This document shows, piece after piece, positions 18,400 through 26,399 of a stretch of 64,000 nt of DNA. Numbering within the stretch: position 1 is the first letter of the stretch; every line of letters begins with the position of its first letter. Both the position numbers and the translations under genes were made by a program. The stretch is from Fodinibacter sp963763015 (lineage in GTDB: Bacteria; Actinomycetota; Actinomycetes; Actinomycetales; Dermatophilaceae). The notes below the pieces were generated by a model. The model ran no database searches, was not told the DNA's origin, and was given only the letters and a program-made list of their open reading frames with translations. The stretch is from contig CAVXML010000011.1 in NCBI GenBank assembly GCA_963763015.1, positions 62,001 to 126,000 on the forward strand, given 5' to 3'.

Positions 18400-19731
18400 T
18401 CAGAAGCGGCCGAGCGACTTCTTCGTCCAGGCCTTCTTCGCCGCGAGCCGCACGATGTCGCGCCGGCGACGGCCGTCCACCTTGTTCGGCAGCGACAGCT
18501 GCACGACCTTCCAGTAGACCGAGGCGGCCTGCTTGGCGAGGTTGCCCTCGACGTACGGCAGGTCGTAGCGGGCCATGAGGTCCTTGATCCGCGGGGCGAT
18601 CTCGGCGTACCTGTTGCTCGGCATGTCCGGGTACAGGTGGTGCTCGATCTGGTGGCTGAGGTTGCCGGTCATCACGTGCATGGCCTTCGAGCCGCTGATG
18701 TTGCCCGAGCCCAGCATCTGCCGCACGTACCACTCGCCACGGGTCTCGCCCTCGATGGACGTCTTCTCGAACGTCGCGATGCCGGGGGGGAAGTGACCGC
18801 AGATGATGACCGTGTTGGTCCACAGGTTGCGCACGAGGTTGGCGACGACGTTGGCGGTGAGCGTGGTCCGCGCCGAGCCGGTCGCCATCGACAGCGCCGG
18901 GTGCACGACGTAGTCCTTCGTCGCCTGGCGCCTGATCTTGTCGACGACCTCCTTGGCGTCGCGCCGGAACTTCGCCTTCTCCTCCTCGCTCATCCGCTTC
19001 TTCGTCGCCACGTAGCGACCGAGCTCGAGGTCGTAGGCGGCGATGGAGTACTCGAAGAGCAGGGCGTTGCCCACGTGCCAGATCGGCTGGAAGAGGAAGA
19101 AGAGGTTCCACTTCTGGTCCTCGTCGACGCGCAGGATGCCGTAGCCGAGGTCGTTGTCCCGGCCGAGCACGTTGGTGAACGTGTGGTGGATCTCGTTGTG
19201 GCTGTGCTTCCACTGCGACGAGGGGCTGGCGTTGTCCCACTCCCACGCGGTCGAGTGGATCTTCGGGTCACGCATCCAGTCCCACTGGCCGTGCATGACG
19301 TTGTGGCCGATCTCCATGTTCTCGAGGATCTTGGCCACCGACAGTCCGGCAGTTCCGAGCCACCAGGCCGGGCGAATGCCCTTGACCTTGACGCCCGAGA
19401 ACAGCAGCACGGCGCGGCTGCCCATCTCGAGGTAGCGCTGGGCCCGAATGACCTTGCGGATGTAGGCGGCGTCACGGGCGCCGCGGCTGTCCATGACCTC
19501 CTTGCGCAGGGCGTCCAGCTCGACCCCGATCGCCTCGATGTCCTCGGGTGTGAGGTGGGCGTCGGCGTTCGGCCTGCCGGACCTCTTCAGCGCCGGCCGT
19601 GCCGGTCGCGGTGCCTCGCTGGTCACGGAGAGGCGAGGGTTGATGCCGTGGGGCTTGCTCGAGGCGTGCTCGGCGCCGCTGTGGTGCGCCTCGGTGGGGG
19701 AGATGGCTCGGCGCTCGGGGGCGAGGGTCAT
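18400..19731 (-). CDS. Membrane fatty-acid desaturase (acyl-CoA delta-9 / DesA3-like)
   Basis: 443 residues with the three histidine boxes of membrane di-iron desaturases: H143-x3-H147 (IGHNVMHGQWDW), H178-x3-H182-H183 (HSHNEIHHTFTN) and H360-x3-H364-H365 (LSHQIEHHLYPDMPS). Hydrophobic segments lie between the boxes. It introduces a double bond into an acyl chain using electrons from the reductase encoded just upstream (19822-20985), matching the mycobacterial DesA3/Rv3230c pairing known from the literature. The gap to the reductase stop is 90 bases and contains repeat copy B, so the genes may be co-transcribed with partial termination between them. Confidence 0.93.
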   Translation of the reverse strand: MTLAPERRAISPTEAHHSGAEHASSKPHGINPRLSVTSEAPRPARPALKRSGRPNADAHLTPEDIEAIGVELDALRKEVMDSRGARDAAYIRKVIRAQRYLEMGSRAVLLFSGVKVKGIRPAWWLGTAGLSVAKILENMEIGHNVMHGQWDWMRDPKIHSTAWEWDNASPSSQWKHSHNEIHHTFTNVLGRDNDLGYGILRVDEDQKWNLFFLFQPIWHVGNALLFEYSIAAYDLELGRYVATKKRMSEEEKAKFRRDAKEVVDKIRRQATKDYVVHPALSMATGSARTTLTANVVANLVRNLWTNTVIICGHFPPGIATFEKTSIEGETRGEWYVRQMLGSGNISGSKAMHVMTGNLSHQIEHHLYPDMPSNRYAEIAPRIKDLMARYDLPYVEGNLAKQAASVYWKVVQLSLPNKVDGRRRRDIVRLAAKKAWTKKSLGRF

Positions 19732-19779
19732 GGGGTGTCCTTCCGGTCTCGCTCGGGCAGTCGGGTCGTGCTCTGACGT

Positions 19780-19813
19780 GTACCCCGATCGACCAATTGG
19801 TCGATGTGGGTAC
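19780..19813. repeat. 34-bp palindromic element, copy B
   Basis: Inverted repeat matching at 15 of 17 positions per arm; the centre ATCGACCAATTGGTCGAT is a perfect 18-base palindrome and both ends read GTACCC/GGGTAC. It starts 8 bases after the reductase stop codon (19822) and lies 48 bases upstream of the desaturase ATG, so it could terminate one transcript or act as an operator for the next gene. Confidence 0.72.
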
Positions 19814-19821
19814 AGCGGGGG

Positions 19822-20985
19822 CTACAGCTCGATGTCACAGGAACCGGCGACGGCGTTGACGCAGGTCTGCACGGGAAGCTCGTCGCCGGGCTCGACGACG
19901 GTGACGTCACCGGTACGCAGGTCGCGCACGGCGCCCTGCCGCATGGTGACGACGCAGCCGAAGCAGATGCCCATGCGGCATCCGCTCGGCATGAGGACGC
20001 CGGCGTCCTCACCGGCGTCGAGGATGGGAGTGGACCCGTCGGCGTCGACGGTGACGTCGCTGGAGAGGAAGGTGATCTCGCCGCCCTCGCCCGGCTCGAC
20101 GACCGTGGGGCGGAAGCGCTCTGTGTGCAGGCGGTCGGCGACGCCGGCCCCGGCCCAGTGCGCCTCGGCGGCGTCGAGCAGGCCGGTGGGCCCGCAGGTC
20201 CAGGCCTCCCGCTCCCGCCAGTCGGGCACGAGGTGGTCGAGCCGCGCCAGGTCGAGCATGCCGTGCTCGTCGTCGAGGTTGACCGAGAGTGCGAGGCGAC
20301 CGCTCGTGGAGTACCCGTCCAGCTCGCCCGCGAAGAGAACGTCGGCCGCGGAGGGGGCGCAGTGCACCTGTGCGACGTCGGCCAGCTCGTCGAGGTGGTT
20401 GCGGAGCATGCCCATGATGGGCGTGATGCCGCTGCCCGCGGTGAGGAAGAGCACCTTCGCCGGGGCGGGGTCCGGCAGGGTGAAGTCCCCTGTGGCCTGG
20501 TCGAGCATGACGAGGGTGCCGGGGCGAGCGGCCCGCACCAGGTGGTTCGAGACCTTGCCGTCGGGGATGGCCTTGGCTGTGATCGCGATGCAGTCCGCCG
20601 GGATGCCGGCCGCCGGCGAGCCGTCGGCGCGGTGGGTCAGGCTGTACGCCCGCCAGTGACGCACGCCGTCGATGTCGATGCCGATCCGGATGTACTGCCC
20701 GGGCACATGCCCGAGCCAGCCGCGCCCGGGCCGGAGGACGACCGTCACGGCATCCGCGGTCTCGGGGCGGACGTCGACGATGCGCGCGCGCAGGTCGGCG
20801 CCCGAGCGCAGGGGGTCGAGCAGGTCGAGGTAGTCCTCCGGGACGAGCGGAGTGGCGAGCAGCTCCGCCACCCGGCGGCCGCTGCGCAGGAGCGTGCGGA
20901 CCGGGCCGGATGCCGTCGGCGCGCCCAGTCGGGCGCGCGGCATCCCGGCTCTCGGGGTCGGTCGGTCGACGGTGGGTGCGCTCAC
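19822..20985 (-). CDS. Flavodoxin/ferredoxin-type reductase with C-terminal [2Fe-2S] domain (desaturase electron donor)
   Basis: 387 residues. FAD domain with RAYSLTHR (residues 112-119), NADP domain with LTAGSGITPIMGML (about 181-194) and TCGPTGLLDAAE (263-274), then a plant-type [2Fe-2S] ferredoxin domain with C336, C341, C344 and C375 (SGCRMGICFGCV ... TCVNAVAG). This is the domain order of the mycobacterial oxidoreductase that feeds DesA3. It should move electrons from NADPH through FAD and the cluster to the desaturase at 18400. ATG 20985; the upstream region carries phased GTAACC repeats and repeat copies C-E. Confidence 0.93.
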   Translation of the reverse strand: MSAPTVDRPTPRAGMPRARLGAPTASGPVRTLLRSGRRVAELLATPLVPEDYLDLLDPLRSGADLRARIVDVRPETADAVTVVLRPGRGWLGHVPGQYIRIGIDIDGVRHWRAYSLTHRADGSPAAGIPADCIAITAKAIPDGKVSNHLVRAARPGTLVMLDQATGDFTLPDPAPAKVLFLTAGSGITPIMGMLRNHLDELADVAQVHCAPSAADVLFAGELDGYSTSGRLALSVNLDDEHGMLDLARLDHLVPDWREREAWTCGPTGLLDAAEAHWAGAGVADRLHTERFRPTVVEPGEGGEITFLSSDVTVDADGSTPILDAGEDAGVLMPSGCRMGICFGCVVTMRQGAVRDLRTGDVTVVEPGDELPVQTCVNAVAGSCDIEL

Positions 20986-20995
20986 ATACCGGAGC

Positions 20996-21031
20996 GTAAC
21001 CTACGCGACCGTAACCTACGAAAACGTAACC
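20996..21031. promoter_or_regulatory. Phased GTAACC repeats in the reductase-desaturase promoter
   Basis: GTAACCTACG at 20996, GTAACCTACG at 21011 and GTAACC at 21026 are exactly 15 bases apart. They can also be read as two overlapping TACG-N4-CGTA palindromes (TACGCGACCGTA and TACGAAAACGTA). They lie 10-46 bases upstream of the reductase ATG at 20985, where a regulator of fatty-acid desaturation would bind. Regulator unknown. Confidence 0.6.
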
Positions 21032-21077
21032 ACAGGGTGGTCTCAGGCGCGAAGGACCGTGACGGCGGCGACCACGC

Positions 21078-21111
21078 GTCCCCTCAGTGACCAATAGGTC
21101 ACTGAGGGGAC
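21078..21111. repeat. 34-bp palindromic element, copy C (perfect)
   Basis: Perfect inverted repeat: 15-base arms (GTCCCCTCAGTGACC) around AATA. It lies 93 bases upstream of the reductase ATG and 10 bases from copy D. Symmetry is better than in the other copies, and the flanking arm sequence differs (CCCTCAGT) while the GACC-AATA-GGTC core is kept. Confidence 0.75.
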
Positions 21112-21120
21112 GGCTTGGTT

Positions 21121-21154
21121 GTACCTGGAGTGACCTATTGGTCGATGGGGGTAC
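21121..21154. repeat. 34-bp palindromic element, copy D
   Basis: Reads GTACCTGGAGTGACC, TATT, then GGTCGATGGGGGTAC. It is nearly identical to copy E, 8 bases further on, and shares GACCTATTGGTCGATGGGGG with copy A at 2.9 kb. Arms pair at about 10 of 15 positions. Confidence 0.72.
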
Positions 21155-21162
21155 GGGTGGGT

Positions 21163-21196
21163 GTACCTGGAGTGACCTATTGGTCGATGGGGGGAC
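21163..21196. repeat. 34-bp palindromic element, copy E
   Basis: Same as copy D except for one base near the right end (GGGGGGAC for GGGGGTAC). It ends 4 bases from the stop codon of the ABC ATPase at 21201, the same spacing as copy A to its neighbouring stop at 2953. D and E form a 42-base tandem duplication. Confidence 0.72.
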
Positions 21197-21200
21197 GGAG

Positions 21201-22844
21201 TCAGTGGTCACCGGCCATGAGCCGGCCGATCTCGGTGCGGTCGGCGCCGACGCACGCCATCTCGGCCACCACCTTCCCACCGTGGACGACCGCGATCCGG
21301 TCGGCGAGGGACAGGATCTCGTCGAGCTCCGCCGACACGAGGAGCACGGCGGCGCCGGCATCGCGGGCGTCGACGATCCGGCGGTGGATGAACTCGATCG
21401 ACCCGACGTCGACACCGCGGGTCGGCTGGGCGGCCATGAGCAACCGGGGCTTGGAGGACATCTCGCGGGCGACGACGACCTTCTGCTTGTTGCCCCCGGA
21501 GAGCGAGGCCGCGCTCTGGGCGGCGCTCGAGGAGCGGATGTCGAACTCGGTGCGCACCGCCTCGGCGTGCTCGCGCACGGCGTCGAACTGCCGCACCCCG
21601 TTCCGGGCGTAAGGGGCCTGGTCGAACTCGTTGAGCACGAGGTTGTCCGCGATGGAGTAGGCGGCGACGAGCCCGTGCTTCTCGCGGTCCTCCGGGATGT
21701 GGCCGACCCCGGCGTGGTGCGTCTGGTGCGGGTTGGCCCTGGTGAGGTCCAGGTCGCCGAGCGTCATCTGGCCCGAGACCACCTTGCGCATCCCGGCGAG
21801 GGCCTCGACGAGCTCGCGCTGGCCGTTCCCCTCGACGCCGGCCACCCCGACGATCTCACCGGCGCGCACCTCGAGGGTGAAGCCGTTGACCGCGGGCAGG
21901 TCGCGGTCGTCCTTGACGTGCAGGTCGGTGATCTGCAGGACGACATCGGCGGGGGTTGCCACGTCCTTGTCGATCGAGAGGACGACCTCGCGGCCCACCA
22001 TGAGGGTTGCCAGCTCCCTCGCGTCGGTGTTCTTGGTCTCGACCTCACCGCACACGGTTCCCTGGCGCAGGACGTACACCCGGTCCGAGACCGCGAGCAC
22101 CTCGCGCAGCTTGTGCGTGATGAACACGATGGACGTGCCCGCGTCGGCGAGCTCCTGCATGACCCCGAGGAGCTCGTCGGTCTCCTGGGGCGTGAGGACG
22201 GCGGTCGGCTCGTCGAGGATGAGCAGGTCGACCTTGCGCGAGAGCGCCTTGAGGATCTCGACACGCTGCTGGGTGCCGACCGGCAGGTCCTCGACCTCAC
22301 TGTCGGGGTCCACCTTCAGCCCGTGCTTCTCGGAGAGGGTGCGCACCATCTCGCGGGCAGCCTGCAGGTCGAGCACCCCGCCACCGCGGGTCGGCTCGTG
22401 ACCCAGCATGAGGTTCTCCGCGACGGTCATGACGGGCACGAGCTGGAAGTGCTGGTGGACCATGCCGATGCCACGCCGGATGGCGTCGCGAGGGTCCTTG
22501 ATGGGTGTGGTGTCACCCTTGACGCTCACCGTGCCGGAGTCGGGGGTGAAGAGGCCGAAGATCTGGTTGACCAGGGTGGACTTTCCCGCGCCGTTCTCGC
22601 CGAGGAGGGCGACGATCTCGCCGCGTCGCACGTGGAGGCTGATGTCCCGGTTCGCCCGGACGCTGCCGAAGCTCTTCGACAGCCCCTCGATCTCGAGGAG
22701 GACCTCACCGACGACCCCCTCGCCGAAGCCGGACTTCTCGGGCGGCAGCTCGAGGACTGCCTCCGTCGTGACGATCGCCTCCAGGTGCTCCGGGTTCGTG
22801 TCGACGGCCACCGGCTTCGGGTGGTACTCGCGTTCTTCCGGCAT
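21201..22844 (-). CDS. ABC importer ATPase for nucleosides (two ATP-binding domains)
   Basis: 547 residues with tandem ABC domains, as in sugar/purine importers of the RbsA/NupA/YufO type. Domain 1: Walker A LLGENGAGKSTL, Walker B LLILDEPTAVLTP, H-loop FITHKL. Domain 2: the degenerate P-loop GVAGVEGNGQRELVEAL usual for this group, signature LSGGNKQKVVVARE, then TRGVDVGS. The gene is last in the run bmp-permease-permease-ATPase; its ATG shares one base with the stop of the permease (TGATG). The binding protein type (BMP) suggests nucleoside uptake. The first 45 residues before the ABC fold are a charged extension. Confidence 0.92.
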   Translation of the reverse strand: MPEEREYHPKPVAVDTNPEHLEAIVTTEAVLELPPEKSGFGEGVVGEVLLEIEGLSKSFGSVRANRDISLHVRRGEIVALLGENGAGKSTLVNQIFGLFTPDSGTVSVKGDTTPIKDPRDAIRRGIGMVHQHFQLVPVMTVAENLMLGHEPTRGGGVLDLQAAREMVRTLSEKHGLKVDPDSEVEDLPVGTQQRVEILKALSRKVDLLILDEPTAVLTPQETDELLGVMQELADAGTSIVFITHKLREVLAVSDRVYVLRQGTVCGEVETKNTDARELATLMVGREVVLSIDKDVATPADVVLQITDLHVKDDRDLPAVNGFTLEVRAGEIVGVAGVEGNGQRELVEALAGMRKVVSGQMTLGDLDLTRANPHQTHHAGVGHIPEDREKHGLVAAYSIADNLVLNEFDQAPYARNGVRQFDAVREHAEAVRTEFDIRSSSAAQSAASLSGGNKQKVVVAREMSSKPRLLMAAQPTRGVDVGSIEFIHRRIVDARDAGAAVLLVSAELDEILSLADRIAVVHGGKVVAEMACVGADRTEIGRLMAGDH

Positions 22845-23845
22845 CACTGATCTCCCTTGATGTAGGGCTGTCCGACGGCGGCCGGTGCCCTGACCCGGCC
22901 CGCGGCCACCGCGAGCACGATGATCGTCACCACGAAGGGCAGCGTGCCGGTCAGCTGCGGGGGCACGTCGATGTTGCCGGACTGCTGCAGCTGTGAGGCG
23001 ACCGCGTTGACGAAGCCGAAGAAGATCGCCATGACGAACGCGCGGAGCGGTCGCCACGCGCCCATGATCATGATGGCGAGGGCGAGGAAGCCGCGCCCCG
23101 CGACCATGTTGCGCTCGAACGACGACGAGGCGTCCATCGAGAGGTAGACGCCCGCGCAGCCGGCGAGCGCACCGGCCAGGGTGACGTTGGCCAGCCGCAG
23201 CCACTCGACCTTCACACCAGCGGTGTCGGCCGCGGAGGGGTACTCGCCCACGGAGCGGGTCCGCAGGCCCCAGCGAGTCCTGAACAGGGCGAGGTGGACA
23301 CCGATCGCGGCGAGGATCGCGAGCATCGCGAAGATGCTCGTGCCAGTGAAGAAGACATCGCCGATCAGCGGGATGGAGGACAGCAGCGGGATGTCGAAGC
23401 TCGGCATCAGCCCCGGGAGCTGCTGGCCGGGCGTGTAGTAGAACGACGTGATGCCGGTCGCCACGATGTTGAGCACGACACCGGCGATGATCTGGTCCAT
23501 CCGCCACTTGACGCTCGTCCAGGCGAGGAAGCCACCGAGGATGAGGCCGCTCCCGATGCCCGCGAGGACGCCGACGACGAGGGATCCGCTGTAGGCGGCC
23601 GCGAAGAACCCGGCGAAGGCCGCGACGAGCATCTGCCCCTCGATGCCGATGTTCACCACGCCCGAGCGCTCGCCGATGACGCCGACGAGGGCGGCGAGGA
23701 CGAGCGGGATGGCGTAGCCCCAGGCGGAGGCGTACATGCTCGGCGCGATGTCCTTCCGGGCGTAGTAGAAGACGTAGGCGGCGACCAGGACGACCACCGT
23801 GATGATCAATGTCGTGCGGTTCCTGGCGATCCACTCGGTGCTCAT
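22844..23845 (-). CDS. ABC importer permease (BmpA-type nucleoside system), second subunit
   Basis: 333 residues, about nine hydrophobic segments, of the BPD_transp_2 family (RbsC/NupQ-like). Typical stretches are GERSGVVNIGIEGQMLVAAF, WRMDQIIAGVVLNIVATGI, GEYPSAADTAGVKVEWLRL (cytoplasmic coupling loop) and GRGFLALAIMIMGAWRP. It pairs with the permease at 23847 to form the membrane channel. The start is one base after that gene's stop. Confidence 0.92.
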   Translation of the reverse strand: MSTEWIARNRTTLIITVVVLVAAYVFYYARKDIAPSMYASAWGYAIPLVLAALVGVIGERSGVVNIGIEGQMLVAAFAGFFAAAYSGSLVVGVLAGIGSGLILGGFLAWTSVKWRMDQIIAGVVLNIVATGITSFYYTPGQQLPGLMPSFDIPLLSSIPLIGDVFFTGTSIFAMLAILAAIGVHLALFRTRWGLRTRSVGEYPSAADTAGVKVEWLRLANVTLAGALAGCAGVYLSMDASSSFERNMVAGRGFLALAIMIMGAWRPLRAFVMAIFFGFVNAVASQLQQSGNIDVPPQLTGTLPFVVTIIVLAVAAGRVRAPAAVGQPYIKGDQ

Positions 23846-23846
23846 G

Positions 23847-24998
23847 TCAGTTGCCCCAGCTCGTCGACGCGGCGCTCACCTTGTCGGCCCGGCTCCGGAA
23901 GATCCACCTGCCGAGGACGGGGATGGAGACCATGAGCAGGATGATGGCGAGCAGCAGGTCGACGACCTCCGGCGCGATGCCGGTGGCGAACTGCAGGCCG
24001 GCTGCACCGGTGCGCAGGATCCCGACGAGGAACGCCGCCGGGATCGTCGCGAGCGGGTTGGCCCGGGCGAGGAGCGCGATCGTGATGCCGTCGAAGCCGA
24101 GGGTGCCGCCGACCGCCGGCTCGAACGCGTAGAGGGTTCCTTCCGCCTCGAGGGCCCCGGCGAGCCCGGCGAGCCCGCCCGCGAGCACCATCGACAGGAT
24201 GACGATCCGGGTGATCGAGATGCCGGCATAGCCTGCTGCGTGCTTGTTGGCCCCGACGGTGTTGAAACGGAATCCGAGGGTCGTCCGGGAGAGCATCCAC
24301 CAGCAGACCCCGGCGAGCACCACGGCGATGAGGAACCCGATGGGGATGCCGCCCACAGCGCCCACGCGGGCGGCCTCCGGGATGTCCTCCGTCTGGGGGA
24401 TGCCGCTGGTCTTCGACGCCTCGGCCTGGAGCGGACCGAGGACGAGCCACCACGTCACGCCTGCCGCGATGTAGTTCAGCATGATCGTCGTGATGACCTC
24501 GTGGACCCCTCGGGTCGCCTTGAGGACACCGGCGATCCAGCCGATGAAGGCACCGGCGATCACACCGGCGACCATGCCGAGGACAGCGCCCAGGATGCCG
24601 AGCCCACCGGCCGCGTAGGCGACCCACGCACCGAACATCGCACCGAAGATCAGCTGGCCCTGCCCACCGATGTTGAACAGACCGACCCGGAGCGGGAGCA
24701 CGACGGCGAGCCCGGTGAGGATCAGTGGAGCGGTCTTCTGCAGGGTGCGGGTGAGGCCGTCCGGGACGAACAGCGCCTCTCGGAGGAGGGTCTCGTAGGC
24801 GTACCAGGGGTTCACCCCCTGGTTCCGGATCAACGCGGCGCCGACCAGCAGGGCGATGACCAGGGCGACGACGATGACGACGAAGCTCTGGTGGGTGAGG
24901 AGGTAGGCCAGGGGTGGGGACGGGGTCTTGTCGGCCGGTGGCGGCGTCTTGGGCGGCGGCGGCGCTGCCTGCTCGGCCACCGTGGGTGTCTCGGACAT
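23847..24998 (-). CDS. ABC importer permease (BmpA-type nucleoside system), first subunit
   Basis: 383 residues. A Pro/Ala-rich cytoplasmic start (PPPPKTPPPADKTPSPPLAY) is followed by about nine hydrophobic helices. Family marks: LRVGLFNIGGQGQLIFGAMF, GVHEVITTIMLNYIA, FNTVGANKHAAGYAGISI (coupling loop) and GFDGITIALLARANPLATIP. ATG 24998 gives MSETPTVAEQ; in-frame codons further upstream run through the spacer hairpin and are rejected. Confidence 0.92.
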   Translation of the reverse strand: MSETPTVAEQAAPPPPKTPPPADKTPSPPLAYLLTHQSFVVIVVALVIALLVGAALIRNQGVNPWYAYETLLREALFVPDGLTRTLQKTAPLILTGLAVVLPLRVGLFNIGGQGQLIFGAMFGAWVAYAAGGLGILGAVLGMVAGVIAGAFIGWIAGVLKATRGVHEVITTIMLNYIAAGVTWWLVLGPLQAEASKTSGIPQTEDIPEAARVGAVGGIPIGFLIAVVLAGVCWWMLSRTTLGFRFNTVGANKHAAGYAGISITRIVILSMVLAGGLAGLAGALEAEGTLYAFEPAVGGTLGFDGITIALLARANPLATIPAAFLVGILRTGAAGLQFATGIAPEVVDLLLAIILLMVSIPVLGRWIFRSRADKVSAASTSWGN

Positions 24999-25086
24999 GT
25001 GACTCCAATGTCGGTCGGTGCCCACAGTGTTGCGCGTCGCGGCCCCGGGGCAAAGGGGCGCGGACGGCCCGGCGGAACGACGCACC

Positions 25087-25118
25087 GGGGGCGGGCACCC
25101 GGGTGGGTGCCCGCCCCC
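25087..25118. terminator. Strong hairpin between bmp and the permease genes
   Basis: Perfect 14-base stem, GGGGGCGGGCACCC paired with GGGTGCCCGCCCCC around a GGGT loop, 49 bases after the bmp stop and 89 bases before the permease start. There is no U-tract. In operons of binding-protein transporters such a stem commonly lowers downstream expression or protects the upstream mRNA, giving more binding protein than permease. Confidence 0.75.
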
Positions 25119-25166
25119 GACGTCGAGGCGTGGGTCACGCGTGCGCGGAACTCACGGTCTCGGGTG

Positions 25167-26255
25167 TCAGAGCGTGACGCCGGTCTTCAGCGTGCCCGCC
25201 TCCATCTGCTTCACGACCTCGTCGACCTTGGCCTTGACGTCGGCCGGGACGACGTCCTCGAAGTCGTGGTACGGCGCGAGCCCGGCCTTGCCCATGCTCG
25301 TCAGCTCGGTGAAGTCGCCGTCCTTGGCCTTGACCACGGTCTCGGTGACGGCCTCGGTGATGAGCTTCATCGCCGAGGTGATGAGGCACGGCTGCGCGGC
25401 CGGGACGGTCTCCCACTGGTCCGTGTCGACACCGATGCAGAACTTGTCGGTGCCTGCACCGGAGGCCTTCGCGACCTCCTGGAGCGCGCCGTTGCCGGTG
25501 TTGCCGCCGGCGCCGAAGATGATGTCGGCACCCTGGGCGAGCTGCTTCTTCGCCTCGCCCGCACCCCACACCGGGTCGTTGAACGCCGTCTCACCGGCGG
25601 GGTGGTAGACCGTCGTGACGGCGACGCTCGGGTTGGCGGCCTTCGCACCCGCCTCGAAGCCCTTGGCGAACTTCTGGACCGGGGCGATCTCCTGCCCGAG
25701 GACCTGGCCGAGCTTGTTCGTCTTGGTCATCAGCCCAGCGAGGTAGCCGGCGCCGTAGCCCGACTGGTCCTCGGGGAAGAGGATCCCGGTGAGGTTCTTC
25801 GCGGTGACCTTGGCCGGGTCGAAGAACTGGTCGACGCCGATGAAGCGGGTCTCCGGGCTCGCGGCGGCGGCCTCGGCCGTCGCGGCGGTCATGAGGAAGC
25901 CGACCGTGACGACCGCGTCGTACTTCTTGTTGGTGAACTGCGCCATGTTCGAGGCGTAGTCCTTAGCGTCCTGGGTCTCGACGTACTTGTAGAAGCCCTT
26001 GGTCTGCTCGGCGGCCGCCATGGCGCCCTCGTGCGCGGACTGGTTGAACGACTTGTCGTCGACCTTGCCCGTGTCGGTCACGAGGCCGATGCAGAAGACC
26101 TCCGCGTCAGCGCACTGGGAGTCGTCTGTTGGGGCCCCTTCGGCAGCGGTGCCGGACGCGGCGGGGGTGTCGGTGTTGCCCGTGCTGCCGCCACAGCCGG
26201 CCAGGGCGAGGGCGAGCGCCGCGGGCGCCGCCACCAGGTAACGCGTGGACTTCAT
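25167..26255 (-). CDS. BMP-family lipoprotein, nucleoside-binding protein of the ABC importer
   Basis: 362 residues. Lipoprotein signal peptide MKSTRYLVAAPAALALALAG with the lipidated Cys21 in LAGCGG, then a Gly/Thr/Ala-rich linker and a BMP domain: FCIGLVTDTGKVDDKSFNQS, VTVGFLMTAATAEAAAAS, GYGAGYLAGLMT and IIFGAGGNTGNGALQEV. Homologues (TmpC/PnrA, Med) bind purine nucleosides. It has good ribosome binding (AAGGAGATCC before ATG 26255) and lies 144 bases downstream of the SDR gene that ends the salvage genes. Confidence 0.93.
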   Translation of the reverse strand: MKSTRYLVAAPAALALALAGCGGSTGNTDTPAASGTAAEGAPTDDSQCADAEVFCIGLVTDTGKVDDKSFNQSAHEGAMAAAEQTKGFYKYVETQDAKDYASNMAQFTNKKYDAVVTVGFLMTAATAEAAAASPETRFIGVDQFFDPAKVTAKNLTGILFPEDQSGYGAGYLAGLMTKTNKLGQVLGQEIAPVQKFAKGFEAGAKAANPSVAVTTVYHPAGETAFNDPVWGAGEAKKQLAQGADIIFGAGGNTGNGALQEVAKASGAGTDKFCIGVDTDQWETVPAAQPCLITSAMKLITEAVTETVVKAKDGDFTELTSMGKAGLAPYHDFEDVVPADVKAKVDEVVKQMEAGTLKTGVTL

Positions 26256-26399
26256 GAAGGATCTCCTTGGATGGGGTCAGACGGTGCAGATGCTACGTCG
26301 TGCGATGCGCTGCTGACGGGCCCCCTGAGTGTCGTTGCCGGGTTGTGACCTCGCTAGAGGGGGGTGGTGACGAGAAGCACACGTGTGGACTGGCGACTG

